DNA from: Riptortus pedestris
Lineage: Eukaryota > Arthropoda > Insecta > Hemiptera > Alydidae
Reading direction: 5' to 3'
NCBI GenBank assembly: GCA_019009955.1
Contig: CM032232.1
Coordinates: forward strand, 49,316,501 to 49,380,500
DNA: 64,000 bases
Of the stretch, positions 36,341-49,237 are shown one piece after another. Positions within the stretch are counted from its first letter, which is position 1, and each line of letters opens with the position of its first letter. Below the pieces are notes generated by a model. The model searched no databases. It was not told the origin of the DNA and saw only the letters and a list, made by a program, of their open reading frames with translations. Both the position numbers and the translations under genes were made by a program.

Positions 36341-36387
36341 GATTAAGAGAAAAAATATAGGGTGGGCTATCTTTTTGTCCCGGACCT
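36341..36387 (-). repeat. Tc1 element, right terminal inverted repeat
   Basis: Mirror of the left repeat, without mismatches over 47 bases, followed by the TA duplication. Confidence 0.95.
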
Positions 36388-36510
36388 TATGTGTAAAATG
36401 TGCTATTTTGTACCAGTTACGAGGAAAGTACATATTTTTATCTACTGACACAAAGATGAAAGAACAGCCAGTGGTTTCTTACTGCCTACCGCATGAACCT
36501 ACTAATAGTA

Positions 36511-37064
36511 AAAGTCCGTCACGCAGGCGCTGCGTAAACTAAGCAGATTTCCCACGTGAAGTTTTACAATAGAGAAATCTGCCTAATAACAACTGTAGTA
36601 GTAAGAAACCTCTAAACCTAAAACATTATTTAGGGCGTAATAACCCAGTAGTTTCTAGCCCCAAAAAACAGTTTACCTAACCTCTAAACCTATTCACGAG
36701 GGACGAATAGTTATGGAAACGGCCGCCAGACCACTTGGCGGAAAGTCCGAACATTGCCTACTGGTGACCACACACAGAATACAAATGCAAATATCTCGGT
36801 TAGTATTCAAGATAGAGAATAAATGTATATAACAATATTTATAGTAAATTTAATTTGCAATAAGATTAATTCTGTACAAGTTTTCGGTCCGACGTATAGT
36901 AACGGAGATATTTCGAATTTTCGAAAATCCTCCCCTCTAAACCCCCCCTCCCACTGGTCCGATTTCAGTCGTTAACGAACTTGATCTTTCTTTTTACATA
37001 AAACGACTAAATATCGAGTTTGGTAACGATCAAACAAAAATTGCGACCGCTAGAGTGGTAACAG

Positions 37065-37146
<82 letters not shown>

Positions 37147-37271
37147 TTTTGAACGGACATCATTTTCGTCATCTCCTGGGTAGGATCGATGGACATTTGA
37201 AGAAAAATTGCGAAAATTCCGTCATGAGTACAACCTCAATAGCTGATTTCCCTTAAGGGAAATCTGCTAAA
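36511..37271 (+). repeat. family B repeat, complete reference copy
   Basis: About 760 bp, from AAAGTCCGTCACGCAGG to GGGAAATCTGCTAAAA, with a (TA)n core at 37070-37143. The near-5' hairpin (ACGCAG/CTGCGT) and subterminal AAGCAGATTTCCC are matched in inverted form by GGGAAATCTGCT at the far end. The last 28 bases before the terminus form a near-perfect palindrome (AGCTGATTTCCCTTAAGGGA...). There is no coding potential. Confidence 0.85.
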
Positions 37272-37360
37272 AGCGTCAGGAAAAACAACCATGTTGTTTA
37301 TTAACCATTCTGACCTAGGAGGTGGTATCCGCAGGTTACGGATCGTTTCTGGACAGGGTA

Positions 37361-37620
37361 GAACAATGGATTTTATTTAATGAGTTTGTTACTAAATAAA
37401 TCTCTAATGCCTACGCTCATTAAATAACATCCAAAGTCCCAACCTGGCTAGAAAAGGGTGGTACCTATAGGTAACCCGTCCCAATTAGCCAGAGTTGCAA
37501 AAAGTGGACGTTAATAAATAATAATAATAATGCCTACGCAGGAATGGAACCCACAACTCAAGGCAAAACAAGTATTTTAACAACATACTCAACCCGAACC
37601 CGACGTCGGGAAATAGAGAA
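37361..37620. repeat. SINE copies in inverted arrangement
   Basis: 37361-37400 carries a SINE body segment in reverse (TTTAATGAGTTTGTTACTAA). 37400-37531 carries the forward tail (AGTCCCAACCTGGCTAGAAA, GTGGACGTTAATAAATAATA). About 37535-37600 is a reversed tRNA-like head (GGAATGGAACCCACAACTCA on the plus strand). At least two SINE copies have been joined. Confidence 0.6.
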
Positions 37621-38594
37621 TTCCACTTCCAGGCCCGGTCTGGTAAGTTATCCTTTCTTACCTGACTAATAAGAACTAGCTTGCATGAGTTTGCAGACTA
37701 ATACTTTAATACCTACCTCGACTCTGACGTGACGCCAGAAAGATTTTAGATTTGGTGGTGCAATTCGTATATATGGAAATTTGAGTAACTTTATTACCCT
37801 AAAAGTATTATGAATTCCTGGTAACGGAATCACCCTTGAAGAAACAAGTGTTATTCAATTAAATATAAGTACGTCATAGTTGAAATTGTCACCTTTTTAA
37901 TCAGAATTGTTTTTCAAACACACGAAAACATATGTATTATGCATTATTTAAGCACAAATGTTTTTTTGTTTGAGAGGAATTAAGTTAACCTTGAATTCAA
38001 GGCAAAAATGTTAGATGTATAATGTTTCTAAATGTGTTCATTATCCAAATATTAATTAGAGGACAAATTATAGAATGATATCGACAATTTAGTAAATCTT
38101 AATTTATGAGAATTATAATTATCCAATTAAAGATTTTTCATTCAAAGGATAATAAATATTATTACAACAGGTGGAGTAGAATCATGTTTGCAATGCTCAC
38201 TTAATTATTTTATAATTCTTCAATTATTCATATAAATACAAAATTGAGATGAAACAACGAGAAAAGTAAGTCTTTACATTGGAAAAGAAACCGCAAAAAT
38301 AATAATTGATTTTTCCCCCTCTAGCAATTTATCCCCGATGAATATTTAATGCTGGGAGATGATGAAACACTTATGATCTTGTACTTTCACGGCCGCCCTT
38401 GCTAAACGTCATTGCTGTCTGAGCTCTTGGATTACGTGTGCCTACTGAAAATCTTGACTGACTCTCTTATCTTGTTTTTCAGTGGAGAAATTTGTGTCTG
38501 AAGTGTTAATTGGTTTTCTCCAGTGAATTACTTATTCTTAAAGTCAATCGTTGCTTTTGAAAACTTGTTTTACGTGACCTGGTGATCTTATACG
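37621..38594 (+). other. 5' flank and 5' UTR of the BI-1 gene
   Basis: No repeat or other exon was recognised. Base composition becomes less AT-rich from about 38390 to the ATG, as expected for a promoter-proximal region. I cannot place the transcription start. Confidence 0.45.
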
Positions 38595-40968
38595 ATGGCG
38601 TCTTCTTTTACTACATTTCACAGAGCCTTCAACGCGAAAATGTAAGATTATCTATTTATTTATTTCTTTTTATATTATTTGTAATGTGAATTTTACTTCT
38701 TAATTTACAAAGAATTCGATGTAATAGTTATTAATTTAAATATTGGAGATTCTGATGTAGTGGTTGCATCATTCCTTATCTCGCCAATGTTGTGAAAAGT
38801 TTATTTAGTATTTGAACTATCAAAACCAGTTTAAGCTATTGCTTGCAATTTTATTATTAGTTTTTAAAGAAGATCCTATTATTAAACATTTATAATACTC
38901 CGAAAATGCATTTATTTTGGCTTCGTAGGTCTAGCTGATACTCTTAACATTTGATTAAAACCTTTGTTCATTTTTCTGTTTATGCAGTTTTCTTCATTTA
39001 TGACCTTTTTAAAAGTGAATTTTGTTTCTTATAAACTACATCCTATTTCCTTCTTTTTAAAATTTGAAATACACTTCTGCATTTGGGGAGAACTTGTTTC
39101 CTTATCTATAACCCCATTTAATTTTATGAACTATGTAATTCATTATATTTTAATGTTATGGTATAGAAAATTTTATTCTACTCATAAGCAAGATGCTTTT
39201 GTGGTTTATAACAAATACATATAATAAAACAACAAACAGTCATTTATAACAAAAGCAATGCCAATATTATTTTTCAATAAAAGATAATAATAGTTATATT
39301 AAACTGAGATAGTGTTGACAGGATACTATATTCAACTAAATTCATAACATATGCATTTCTCTTCAGCATTCTTAAGAATTTTTAGAACATCTAGTTGTGA
39401 CCCAGATCATGAGAAAGAATATAAAATCATCATAATCAGCCTTCAGTTTAATTCTCTGTTAACCTTAGCATGTATTATTTTAAACAATAAACTTTCTCAT
39501 AATTATAATAATTCAACCAGATCTTGTTATCTGATTCTTAGTCCATTTGAAATTAACCTTTATACATGGATTTTCTTGCTTTCTCATCCTGTTGCTTTGA
39601 TAAGAACAGATTCAGGCAGCCTTAAGTGACACTTTAGATACTGTACTAAAGTGTTAGTTTTCAATGAATAATAATTTTGTTTATAAATGAATATTTTACC
39701 AAAAATCCTTGTAATACAATTTATAAGGTGAAGTCCAGTTTATGTTTTTTTTCTTTTTGAGTGGGGTCAGTCAAATAGTTTATTAAAATTCTTTGTACTG
39801 GTTGATAAGCATTAAAAAAAATTATAAAATGTTATTTGCTAGGCCTCTGTGTATTATATGACCATCTTTCACCCTTCATATCTTCAAATTTGTTCCATGT
39901 TCTTGATCTGGTTTGCAAACTTTGGATCTACTATTTCTCCATTAATTACATAGTCAAGAACCACTGTTTTAATAGAAGTTAAAATTTAATAAAATCAAGT
40001 TTCAGATGCTAGCTCTGGTCTTGTTATAGAATAGGTTTGTTAATTACTTTTCAAAAATTATTTATAAGAACATGATCTTATATTTGTATATGTCTATAAA
40101 CATTGCTCAGAAAAATATAATTGTCCATGCTATATGACAGTGAAATGAAAGAAGTTCCCAATTCTTCTTAATCTTGAAGTTTATTACACGGAAAAGTATT
40201 CAGTAGTGAAGGGCAGTTAATGAAGTATTGTGGGAAGAATGTCAAATAAAGGTTCAATAAGAAATTGTTGGAATGTGCCATTCTCTAATGTAAAATTTAC
40301 ATACAGTCATTTTATTTGAAAATTCATGGGTAAATGAGTATACAACTTCAAAATTATGTGAAATGGATTTTTAATGTAAACCCAGGCACTAAGTCACATT
40401 TAAAAATTGTCTGCTGCAAATTTGGTTTGTAACTCAACTGTCATTGGTCAGTCAGGACTCAGGCTGAGAGTGAAATCAAATCAATCGTGGTATCAAAGTA
40501 TTATTATTTCTGATATACATAAGTGTTACTTAGGAATCAGTAATATTATTAAAATGGGCTAGGAACATTTGCCTGTCAATCATTCTATGATCTTGTGACT
40601 CCTGTTTCAAGTATATAACTCAAAACAGCCAATTTGGGCCACAAAAAAACATGAGTGGGACAATGTTTTGCAAGACTTCAAATAATGGGTGGCATAAATA
40701 TCATGTTGTAGATCGTATTGAAACAATATTGGAGGATATATTTTGACCTCCTGGGTTCTTTTTTATTGCTAATACTATCCAGTGCAGCCCGCTGCTGGGA
40801 TTCTTCAATTGTGGTCCTCTGGCCTCTCAAGTCTTCCTTCTGGTCTTGCAACCACCTCTGCCTGGTTAGCATTTTATCACGTTCTGTCTGGGGTACTTCA
40901 AATAACTTTACCTGGCTAATTGTTAGGATTTATTCTCTCAACATGCCCTAACCTCCAGTAGTTTGTGA

Positions 40969-41016
<48 letters not shown>

Positions 41017-44000
41017 TTTACAATAAAATAAATGTTTCATAAACTATGTGCTTTATCATATATTTGGTAACAATGACTGCAGTATATAAAAGCAATGTCT
41101 ATCTTTTTTATAAATAACCGAACAGCTCTTAATTTATTTAGAAGACTCTAATATTTCGTGAATTAATATTAAGAGGAGGGAAATGAGATTGTTCTGTGGT
41201 TTGAATTATTAAATACATACATATATATATTTGATAATTCAGACCACAGCTGATAATCATAATTTTTAATTCTACAATATTGTGTGTCTCTTTAAAACAA
41301 GTTCAGTCATTTTTTGGAATGGTTTCAGCATATTAGCAATCATTAGTTTTCTTCTGCTAAGAATTTAAAAAAATAAATGGAATTTTTAGCCTAGGCTCAG
41401 AAAATGTCCCACAGCCTATAAAAGGTTGATAACCCATTTCGATTGGCTGTATTAGCATACATTGGTATTAAAAAATAAAATAAAAATATCAGCTGTACCA
41501 TTGCACCTTTTTGCATTTTCCTTTTAAAATAGAATCATTATTCCATACATTATATATTTTGTATTTTAAAACGTCATTGCTTTTATTGGTTTCAATTGGA
41601 ACATTAAATTCATACTGAAGCAGTTAAAAAGTTACTGCTGACAGTGTCTGAATGTTACAGATGTTTTTATATAATTCTATTCAATAACAGATCCTTGTTT
41701 AATGAAGCTATAACATTATTACAATGGACAGTAAATAGCACGAATAAAAGCTTCTTACAAAATATGCTAATTGGTCACAAGGCCAACACTCTTTTAATTC
41801 ATTTTCATTGAATTAAATTGCACTTTTTAAATTAATGTTATTTCAGCTAAATATTTTGAGCTTGTTTTATTATATATTGACATGAGTTTATATATATAGA
41901 ATTTGAACAGATCTCATTTTCCTCAACACATTTGTTTGATTGATGGATATTTGAAAATTACACCTTGCATAGCACAACCTCAGTATCTGACTTTCCTCCA
42001 GGGAAATCTCTTAAAAATTGAAGGTGTTGATATTAGTAGGTTAGAACATTTGAGGGTAATCTTGGTTAAACAATGTTTTCTAAATTAGGAGTGCATAAAG
42101 TTTTCTAATTTTGCGAAGTACAGCGATTCATTACAATTCTTGTTTTTGCTTAACACATTTATCATGATTAAGGAATAACAAAAATAATTTATTCATTATG
42201 CTCTAAATATTTGGATTTAGAATTTGCCGCAGAGGAGGCATGCTGCTTAAAACTAATCTCATACTTAGTTGGAACAGCTACGAGTACAAAGATTAATATC
42301 TTGATCTTTTGATGTGAAAGTTTAGTTTTAGATATTGAACTCTTGAAGTGCTGTATTATACTATGTGACACTTATAATATTCAATGTTCAAGCCTAGGAC
42401 TTAAATCTGTTACTGCTTATACAGAAACCTATTGGAGCGTGTTATAAACCATATCACTGCTTCATATTGATTCCATGTTCTGATATACATAAAATAAAAC
42501 AATGAATGCTCAGTATTGCATTTTTATTACCTTAATAATTTAATGTTCTGAGTCCCCTACAGATAGTTGTTTTGTATCTATTTATTAATTTTCCTAAACA
42601 GATGTTTGTATAATTGAAAGAAGTCTGTTATGAACCAGATAAACATATGTTATTAATCTTAACAGCACATTATATTTCCTTTGAATTGTATTACAAGTCA
42701 TTCAAAATTTATAATCAAGTTGAGCTTTTCTTTATTAAAAATAACTCATTCATTCAAGACATATCTCAAGTTGGTTCCCCCATTAACAATGGTCATATTT
42801 CGGATTAAATATATGTAATTGCATTTATTTCATTAAGTAGTTTATTTTTATTCTCTATACCTTCTTTTCAAGATTATTTATTCCTCTAGTCTTTTTATAA
42901 AAAAAAATCCTGTTAAAATCATAATTGATTGCTTTAATCAGGTTTCTCAAAAAATGCTTAGCCAATGGATTTTTTTTTTAATAGACTATAGTGTTGTTTG
43001 TTTTTATTGAGTAAATGAATAAATACAATTGTTCTGTGGGAATAGTCTTACAACAGAAGGTTAACTAATAGTTTTAATAATTTACATATAATTTGAAACT
43101 CTTGACATTGTACATAATGTCTATTGAAGGTGTTAATTTGTAGTATTTCTATTACATTTGAAACTTACTGTGTAATAAAAATATGAACTCTTTTTTATCA
43201 TCCACATATTTTATTAATTGTGGGTTTAGGATTTTAGCATTTTAAAGCTTTAGTTTAGAAATCATATTGGAAATATCCCATTGTAATTAAATATATAAAT
43301 ATACTAAAGACATTTTATTATTATCCCCTTATCAAATTATATTTGTTACTAAATTTGCTCATTGATTAATTTATTTCTATCTTCAATTATTGTTACAAAT
43401 CATATAAGCCATGATGGATTACTATTTTTTTATTTATATTTATAAATTAAATTCCATTTTATCAAGACTAATTCGGACTGAATGTTTCAGAGAGGAGCCT
43501 ATTCGGGTCCACCTCCGGAATGTGTATGCCTGCTTGACTATGGCGACCATTTCAGCTGCGTTTGGAGCATATGTTGATCTTTACACCAACATCCTCTCTA
43601 ACAGCTTATTCACACTAATTGCTGCTATTGGCTTCCTGACAGCACTTAACTGCACCCGGGATAATGGAAAGAATCAAATTATGCGCCTTTCTTTCCTCCT
43701 TGGATTCTCATTTTGCACTGGTAAGTTTATATCGCTTACAGTATTAGAAATTTGTCTGTTGATATCACACATCATCATTACTTGTTACTTTTATATCTAG
43801 ATTTTTGTCATGACTTTTGTCATATAAATACATATATTTTGTTAATATATCACAATAATAGAATTTTGGTTACAACTTTATCATGCCTCCATGGAATTTT
43901 ATACATTTTTTATACATGGCAAGGTTGCAGCTATAATTCTATTGTTATGTTTTTTGATTTACGAGTAAAGTATAGTATTGCTGTCATTGCCGATGTCCTA

Positions 44001-47000
44001 GAGGTTTTCAGAAACACTGCAAGGATCCTATAGTTTAATATAAACATTCCTCAGGAGGAATTCCAAATAGTAAATATTGACATAAACCCAGTAAAGAGGA
44101 AGCTTAAGTAAATTGGATTGGAAACTGACAAATGGGATGGGGGTGCTGTGGTTGGAGGGAAAGAGACCCAAGGAGGTGGCTGATTTAAATAAAATACTTG
44201 GAACGAAAATGGCTATACATACTAAGGAGTTTAGGCCTCTAGATGACTCCCCTAGCTGTAAATAGGAGTTCTCTATACAAGAAAGAAAGATCAAAAGTAA
44301 CAAAGCATTTTGGAATAGCATTAACCAAAGGTTACTGCAAGGGTGCTTTTAATAATTGAGAGTGAGTTGTTGAAAGTGAAATTTTAGTTATATCTGAATG
44401 GGGAGGGGCTAAATGTAAATGAACTTGTGAAACGGGTAATTGTGGAAAGTTAGAGTTTTAATTAACTAGAATCTTTCTCAAGTAGAGATCAAGAACACAT
44501 TTTGATTATTTGAATCACATCGTTGTTATTAGGGGCAGTAAGGGATATGTTTTATTTATTTATTTCGGTTAAATAATACAGCTAGTGTGAGAAGAAACTA
44601 TACTCAAGTTTTCCTTCTGAACATCTAGGACTATGAGGAAATCAATTACCTATTAAGGGAACCTTAACTTTAGTTTTAATTAAAGTCTATTTTTGACAAG
44701 AGAATGTTAAGTCTCCATGGAATCTAATTTGTTGCTGATAAGCATGGATTATCATGTTTTTTAGCATTTTGTTAGCACTTGGTACTCCAGTTACTTTAAT
44801 TTCACGTAAATTTTTGAGATTCATCTACTCGCATTTCTTGACCTCCAAATTCACGAATTGGCCAAGAAATGTGAGCAGATACTGCTCGACTAGAATGAAC
44901 AAGGGAATAGAAATGTGTGTAAAAAGTTTAGTCAGTCAGGCACTGGTAAATGTCAGGGCATCTATTTTGATTTATTAACTTCTATATTAGCATAAGCAGT
45001 AGAAGGCAAGAGAGAAATCTGGCAGGTATAGGATACAGATATGTTACATTGTATGCACCCTTGATTTCATGTTATATTCATCTGTTATAGTGCTTTATGT
45101 TCATGTTTGCTTAACGTATTAAGAGTATTTTTCATGAGTATGGGGCTTTAAATGTCAAAAAATAGATTGAAAACTAAAAAAAATAGATGTAAAGCCTGTA
45201 CAGTATTGTAAGTTCATTTCAAATAAATTACCTATTTTCTATCACTTAAGAAGGGAGGTATGGTTTGGGTCTAAGATTATTGGTGACCCAAGCCAGATGT
45301 CAAATTATGAAATTTTTGGTTTTTATTTGCTTATATACAGAAAGTATGCTATGGCATATATTTTATTTGAATTATTTTATTTGTTAAGGATGGGGGGGGG
45401 ATCAATAAGATGATAAGAAGTAGGAAAAAAAATTTGAATTATTTTTCAACTATTAGAACTACAAATTTTTCATGAGTGGTATCGTATTTATACTTGGTTG
45501 TCCCCTCCTCTTCCCATATATGTACATATATTTTTTTCAGTTTAACCTTGAGAGCAACTTAAAATTAGTATAATTTTATTTGGAGTTTTATAATGTTATT
45601 TTGTTTGTTTAATTACTAACATTTTTTTATTGTTTCAGGTCTTGGCTTGGGTCCTCTCTTAGAACAAGTGATCTCCATTGATCCTTCAATAATTCCAACT
45701 GCTCTTATTTCAACCACAATTGTCTTTGTATCATTCTCTCTGTCAGCTCTAATGGCTAGGCGTGGATCATGGTTATTCTTGGGCAGTGCTATTACCACAG
45801 TTCTTTTGGCTCTATTTGTCTTTTCTCTTGCCAGCCTTTTCCTGTCATCTGCCTTAGTTTTCCAGGTATGATAATGCAATACTATATATAATATATGTTT
45901 TTATTTTATTATTGGTTCGAAACAATACAAAGAAATAAACAGGAATATGTTTTGTGTATTAATAATTAAATGAATTATTGGAATTTAAAACTAACTAAAC
46001 AGTTTTATTTGGTATTACAAAATTACTTTATTTTGGTAACATTTAAAGTATGAATGTGATCCTCAGTCACATTCTTTAAAGTAAAATTAAAACTCCTGCT
46101 TTGCTGATGTTTCGAGTAAATTTATCCCATTTCTCGTTACATAATTTATAAATTGACAAGAATTAATGTTATAAAATTCAATAAAAACATAGAAGTTGAA
46201 ATTTGTTTTCTGGATATAGATATGAAACTTGCTAGCTGGAGCCTAGATGAGTGTAACTAAAATGTTATAATCAAGTGAAAAATTAATAAAATTAGCGCTG
46301 TAATATTATCCTATACCTATATATCCGAAACCTAATTTAAAATATAACATTGATAACAATTGAATGAAATACAACAATTGAATGAAAATGCTAAGTACTC
46401 ACAGATTTTTCTACCTCCTTAAAATTAATAAGTCATTAAGTTCATAAAATTGATACTGAACATAAATTTTAACTAAAAAATGATTTAGAAGAAGACAACG
46501 ACTTCTTTTGTCAAGTTTAGTATCAATTTTTCTGCATAAACTGTCTATTTTAACCGATTTTTTTTTCCCCAGGTTCATTTGTATGTTGGACTCCTCCTCA
46601 TGTGTGCATTTGTGCTTTATGATACACAACTGATTGTTGAGAAGCGTCATAACGGAGACAAGGATTTCATCAGCCACTCAGTTGATCTCTTCATTGATTT
46701 CATTGGAATTTTCAGACGTCTTCTTATCATTTTGGCACAAAAGGTAATAACTATTTTTTTTTGTAGTGATAATTCTAATATTAGTTTATCACTGTTATAA
46801 GTGCTATAGTTAAAATATTTTCTTTATAATTAAAGGATTTGTCGATAGTCTCGCCAGTTTTAGGTGGTTTCCTTCTCTCTTAAGAAAGAGGAAGCTTGGA
46901 AAACATCTATAAAAAAATCATTTGTCCTGGCTGTTTGACAGAGTTGTATTTTTGTTCAAATCCTTTAATTTGTACAATTAAATTAAGGCTAAAATAAGAT

Positions 47001-47143
47001 TTTTGGGATATTGATGTCTTGAACTTATCAGGGAAATATGAAACAAGTCGCTATATTATAACCTTCCTTAGTACTCTTCGAATTTATCCTTTACCTTACT
47101 GTTATTTCTTTATTTACACTCTGTGTCTTAATATGAGATCTTT

Positions 47144-47190
<47 letters not shown>

Positions 47191-47739
47191 AAAATCATAA
47201 TGAGTTTATTTAAATCCTAAGTTGGGTTTTTTGATATGTAATTTTTAAAAAAATATTCGTAGTAACCCATAGATTCACAAGCTCCTAATATGTTTTACTG
47301 AGATTGTGTTGTAATTTTATATGTGTATACACATACAAAATGAGCCGATTAGTTGCTACTGTTACTTAAGTATTTTGTGTACTAAGTGAATAAAAAAAAG
47401 TATAGTTTGACCAGGGCTTGAACTTGGGTATCTAGTTCATTACTCTACCACTAAGCATTAATCAGTGTTACAATTCAAATATTTTCTGTGTAAGCTAACC
47501 TCTCCAATCAGTGCTCCACAGCATTGACCTGAAAAGCTGGCAATTAATCGTTTTATCCAGTTAATGAATGCATTTTTCTGTATCTCTTATAAAATATATC
47601 AATATTTCCTGGCAATATAATCTGTCTATTCCATTTATGGAATTGATCAGTTACTGTAATTTTTTCTTTCTCTTTAAATTAAATATTTACTGTTTAATGT
47701 TTTCAGGCAAATGACAGCAAGGATAACAAGAGGAGATAA
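38595..47739 (+). CDS. TMBIM6: Bax inhibitor-1 (TMBIM6-like), complete
   Basis: ER membrane protein of the Bax inhibitor-1 family that suppresses cell death and lets Ca2+ leak from the ER. Exons: 38595-38641, 43491-43720, 45639-45865, 46573-46743 and 47707-47739, all with AG/GT borders. Phases join into 235 codons and TAA; human TMBIM6 has 237. The N-terminus is MASSFTTFHRAFNAKIEEPI. Six to seven hydrophobic segments span about residues 28-47, 52-70, 83-103, 107-128, 135-158 and 168-186, with a re-entrant stretch at 200-223. The signature VGLLLMCAFVLYDTQLIVEK is at 173-192 and HSVDLFIDFIGIFRRLL at 203-219. Asp206 and Asp210 correspond to the conserved acidic pair implicated in pH-sensitive Ca2+ release in the family. 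The C-terminus KDNKRR is a short basic tail. Intron 1 is 4.8 kb and rich in relics. Family assignment is very secure. Confidence 0.95.
40700..40970 (-). pseudogene. non-LTR retrotransposon ORF2 C-terminal relic
   Basis: Minus-strand translation with stops and frame changes gives YWRLGHVERINPNN, then RQRWLQDQKEDLRGQRTTIE and SQQRAALDS. This follows the pattern LGHVxRM...R.R..WxDxxxEDL...W..AA.DR found after the reverse transcriptase of many non-LTR elements (from memory). It is adjacent to a poly-T run (poly-A on its own strand), but the run lies on its upstream side, so it is not this fragment's own tail. Confidence 0.6.
40972..41013 (+). repeat. poly-T tract
   Basis: Forty-two uninterrupted T residues. 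On the minus strand it is poly-A, possibly the tail of another decayed retroelement to its right. Confidence 0.9.
41895..42016 (+). repeat. family B right-half relic
   Basis: After a short TATATATA, the order is GAATTTGAACAGATCTCATT, TGATTGATGGATATTTGAA, CACAACCTCAGTATCTGACT and CAGGGAAATCTCTTAAAA. This matches the family B right half with many substitutions. Confidence 0.65.
43721..45638 (+). other. BI-1 intron 2
   Basis: Starts GTAAGT and ends TGTTTCAG. It holds a slightly GC-richer stretch at 44040-44340 with broken open frames that I could not assign. No repeat shared with the families above was recognised. Confidence 0.55.
45866..46572 (+). other. BI-1 intron 3
   Basis: AT-rich with a clear polypyrimidine acceptor (TTTTTTTTCCCCAG). 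Nothing else was recognised. Confidence 0.6.
46744..47706 (+). other. BI-1 intron 4
   Basis: Contains a (TA)n microsatellite (47151-47186) and a tRNA-like sequence on the minus strand (47409-47457). Nothing else was recognised. Confidence 0.6.
47409..47457 (-). repeat. tRNA-like fragment (SINE head or tRNA pseudogene)
   Basis: The minus strand reads GCTTAGTGGTAGAGTAATGA, an A-box-like sequence, then AAGTTCAAGCCCTGGTC with a perfect B box GTTCAAGCC. The spacing between boxes is too short and no acceptor pairing was found, so it is not a functional tRNA. Confidence 0.5.
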
Positions 47740-47863
47740 ATTTCAAGATCTTCATTTTTCTATGGATTTTTGTATTTATATAAGAAAAATTAAATTTTTG
47801 AAATAACTTCTGTCACTAATAGTCTCTGTATTCCTGTTGTAATGTTTCCAAATTGTATTCTAT

Positions 47864-47869
47864 AATAAA
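47864..47869 (+). terminator. polyadenylation signal of BI-1 (proximal)
   Basis: AATAAA 125 bases after the stop codon, followed by A-rich and then T-rich sequence. Confidence 0.6.
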
Positions 47870-48398
47870 TTCATGAAAAGAAAATTTCAAGTAATTTTAA
47901 AAACATTTTATGTTAATGAATGACTTTTGGTGTTGGTTTTTTTTTTCTTTTATTACATATATACTGTACCTATGTATTGGAGTATTTTTTTGGTGTTACA
48001 TTTCTTATTTTGTCTGGTTTTCCACATTGCTGTTTAAGGAATTATATATTAATCTACTTGTATGTGAGTGTGTGTTAAGGTAATCAATTTTATTTGGGTT
48101 ACTTATGTAAATCATAAAACTTAAGTCTGAGTGACCATTGTTTATTACGTGTATTTATGATAATCTTTATAAATTAGAAAGTCAAAAATGTTGTACAGTG
48201 CCACACAGTCTTATCTTGATTGGTGAAGAAGGTACTGCTTGAATAATTGTTGGTACCATCACATTGTGTGGACTCGTTCTTCTTGAACAACCATCGAACT
48301 GACATTACTATTCTTACATTGTTATTTATGAGTATGCTAGTGTATATATTATATAAAATTTTGAGATAGGCGCTATTTGTTAATGTATAATTTATTCA

Positions 48399-48404
48399 AA
48401 TAAA
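48399..48404 (+). terminator. alternative distal polyadenylation signal of BI-1
   Basis: AATAAA followed within 20 bases by a T-rich stretch (AGTTTTTTATCTTGC). If used, the 3' UTR would be about 0.7 kb. Confidence 0.45.
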
Positions 48405-48576
48405 GCCAATAGTTTTTTATCTTGCTAATTTATTTTTTCCCTCGTCTTCATTGATTTCACTGCAGATTTTTTAGTGGTGAGACCTCAAAAAATATTTTTA
48501 AACTTCAGAAATTTTCATTAATTTTGTCACATCAGAACTATAATGGATTGCATTGACCATAGTAATTTAATTTGCT

Positions 48577-48699
48577 TTTAGCAGCTTTCCCCTTAGGGAA
48601 ATCAGCTATTGAGGTTGTACTCATGACGCGAGTTTCGAAAAATTTCTTCAAATGTCCATCGATCCTACCCAGGAGATGACGAAAATGAGGTCCGTTCAA

Positions 48700-48743
<44 letters not shown>

Positions 48744-49196
48744 CTGTTAACGCTCTAGCGGTCGCAATTTTTGTTTGATCGTTACCAAACTCTGAATTTA
48801 ATCGCTTTATGTAAAAAGGAAGATCAAGTTCGTTAATGGCTGAAATCGGACCAGTGGGAGGGGGGGATTTTCGGAAAATTCAAAATTCGAAAAATTGTAT
48901 AGAATCAATCTTATTGCAAATTAAATTTACTATAATTTTTGTTCTATACAGTTATTCTGTATCTTGAATATTAACGAAGATATTTGCATTTGTATTCTGC
49001 ATTGGTCGGCAGGATTGAGCTGTTTGGTACTTTCCGAAGAGAGCTCTGGCGGCCATTTTCGTAACTATTCTTCCCTCGTGTATAAGTTTAGTGATCCCTT
49101 ACTACTTACTACACTTGTTATTGGGCAGATTTCTCTATTGTAAAACTTCACGTGAGAAATCTGCTTAGTTTACGCAGCCCCTGCGTGACGGACTTT
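48577..49196 (-). repeat. family B repeat, complete inverted copy
   Basis: Runs from TTTTAGCAGCTTTCCCC through (TA)n at 48705-48739 to TTTACGCAGCCCCTGCGTGA and CGGACTTTTT. About 620 bp. Confidence 0.85.
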
Positions 49197-49237
49197 TTAT
49201 TTTATGAAAAGGATTTGAGGCAATTGATTTTAATATT

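Larger units (their letters stand above)
34848..36387 (+). mobile_element. Tc1-type DNA transposon, nearly intact (1540 bp)
   Basis: Perfect 47-bp terminal inverted repeats starting AGGTCCGGGACAAAAAGATA (34848-34894 and 36341-36387), flanked by TA target duplications at 34846-34847 and 36388-36389. A second inverted pair lies inside (35001-35046 and 36188-36234) and repeats the motif GACAAAAAGATAGC. Each end therefore has two copies of a likely transposase-binding site about 175 bp apart, the IR/DR layout known from Tc3 and Sleeping Beauty. The transposase lies between. The left arm holds an AT-rich minisatellite (34900-34975) not matched in the right arm. Confidence 0.92.
38642..43490 (+). 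other. BI-1 intron 1 (4.8 kb)
   Basis: AT-rich. It contains a reverse-transcriptase-type relic (40700-40970), a 42-base poly-T tract (40972-41013) and a decayed family B right half (41895-42016). Other small open frames have no recognisable content. Confidence 0.6.

Noticed and set aside
43411..43490. Upstream extension of BI-1 exon 2 (MMDYYFFIYIYK...)
   Set aside because: Intron sequence with a polypyrimidine acceptor at 43490; the joined frame from exon 1 gives the conserved N-terminus.
44040..45000. GC-richer stretches in BI-1 intron 2 with open frames of 74-97 codons
   Set aside because: No recognisable motif, start or splice context; possibly decayed transposon sequence that I cannot name.
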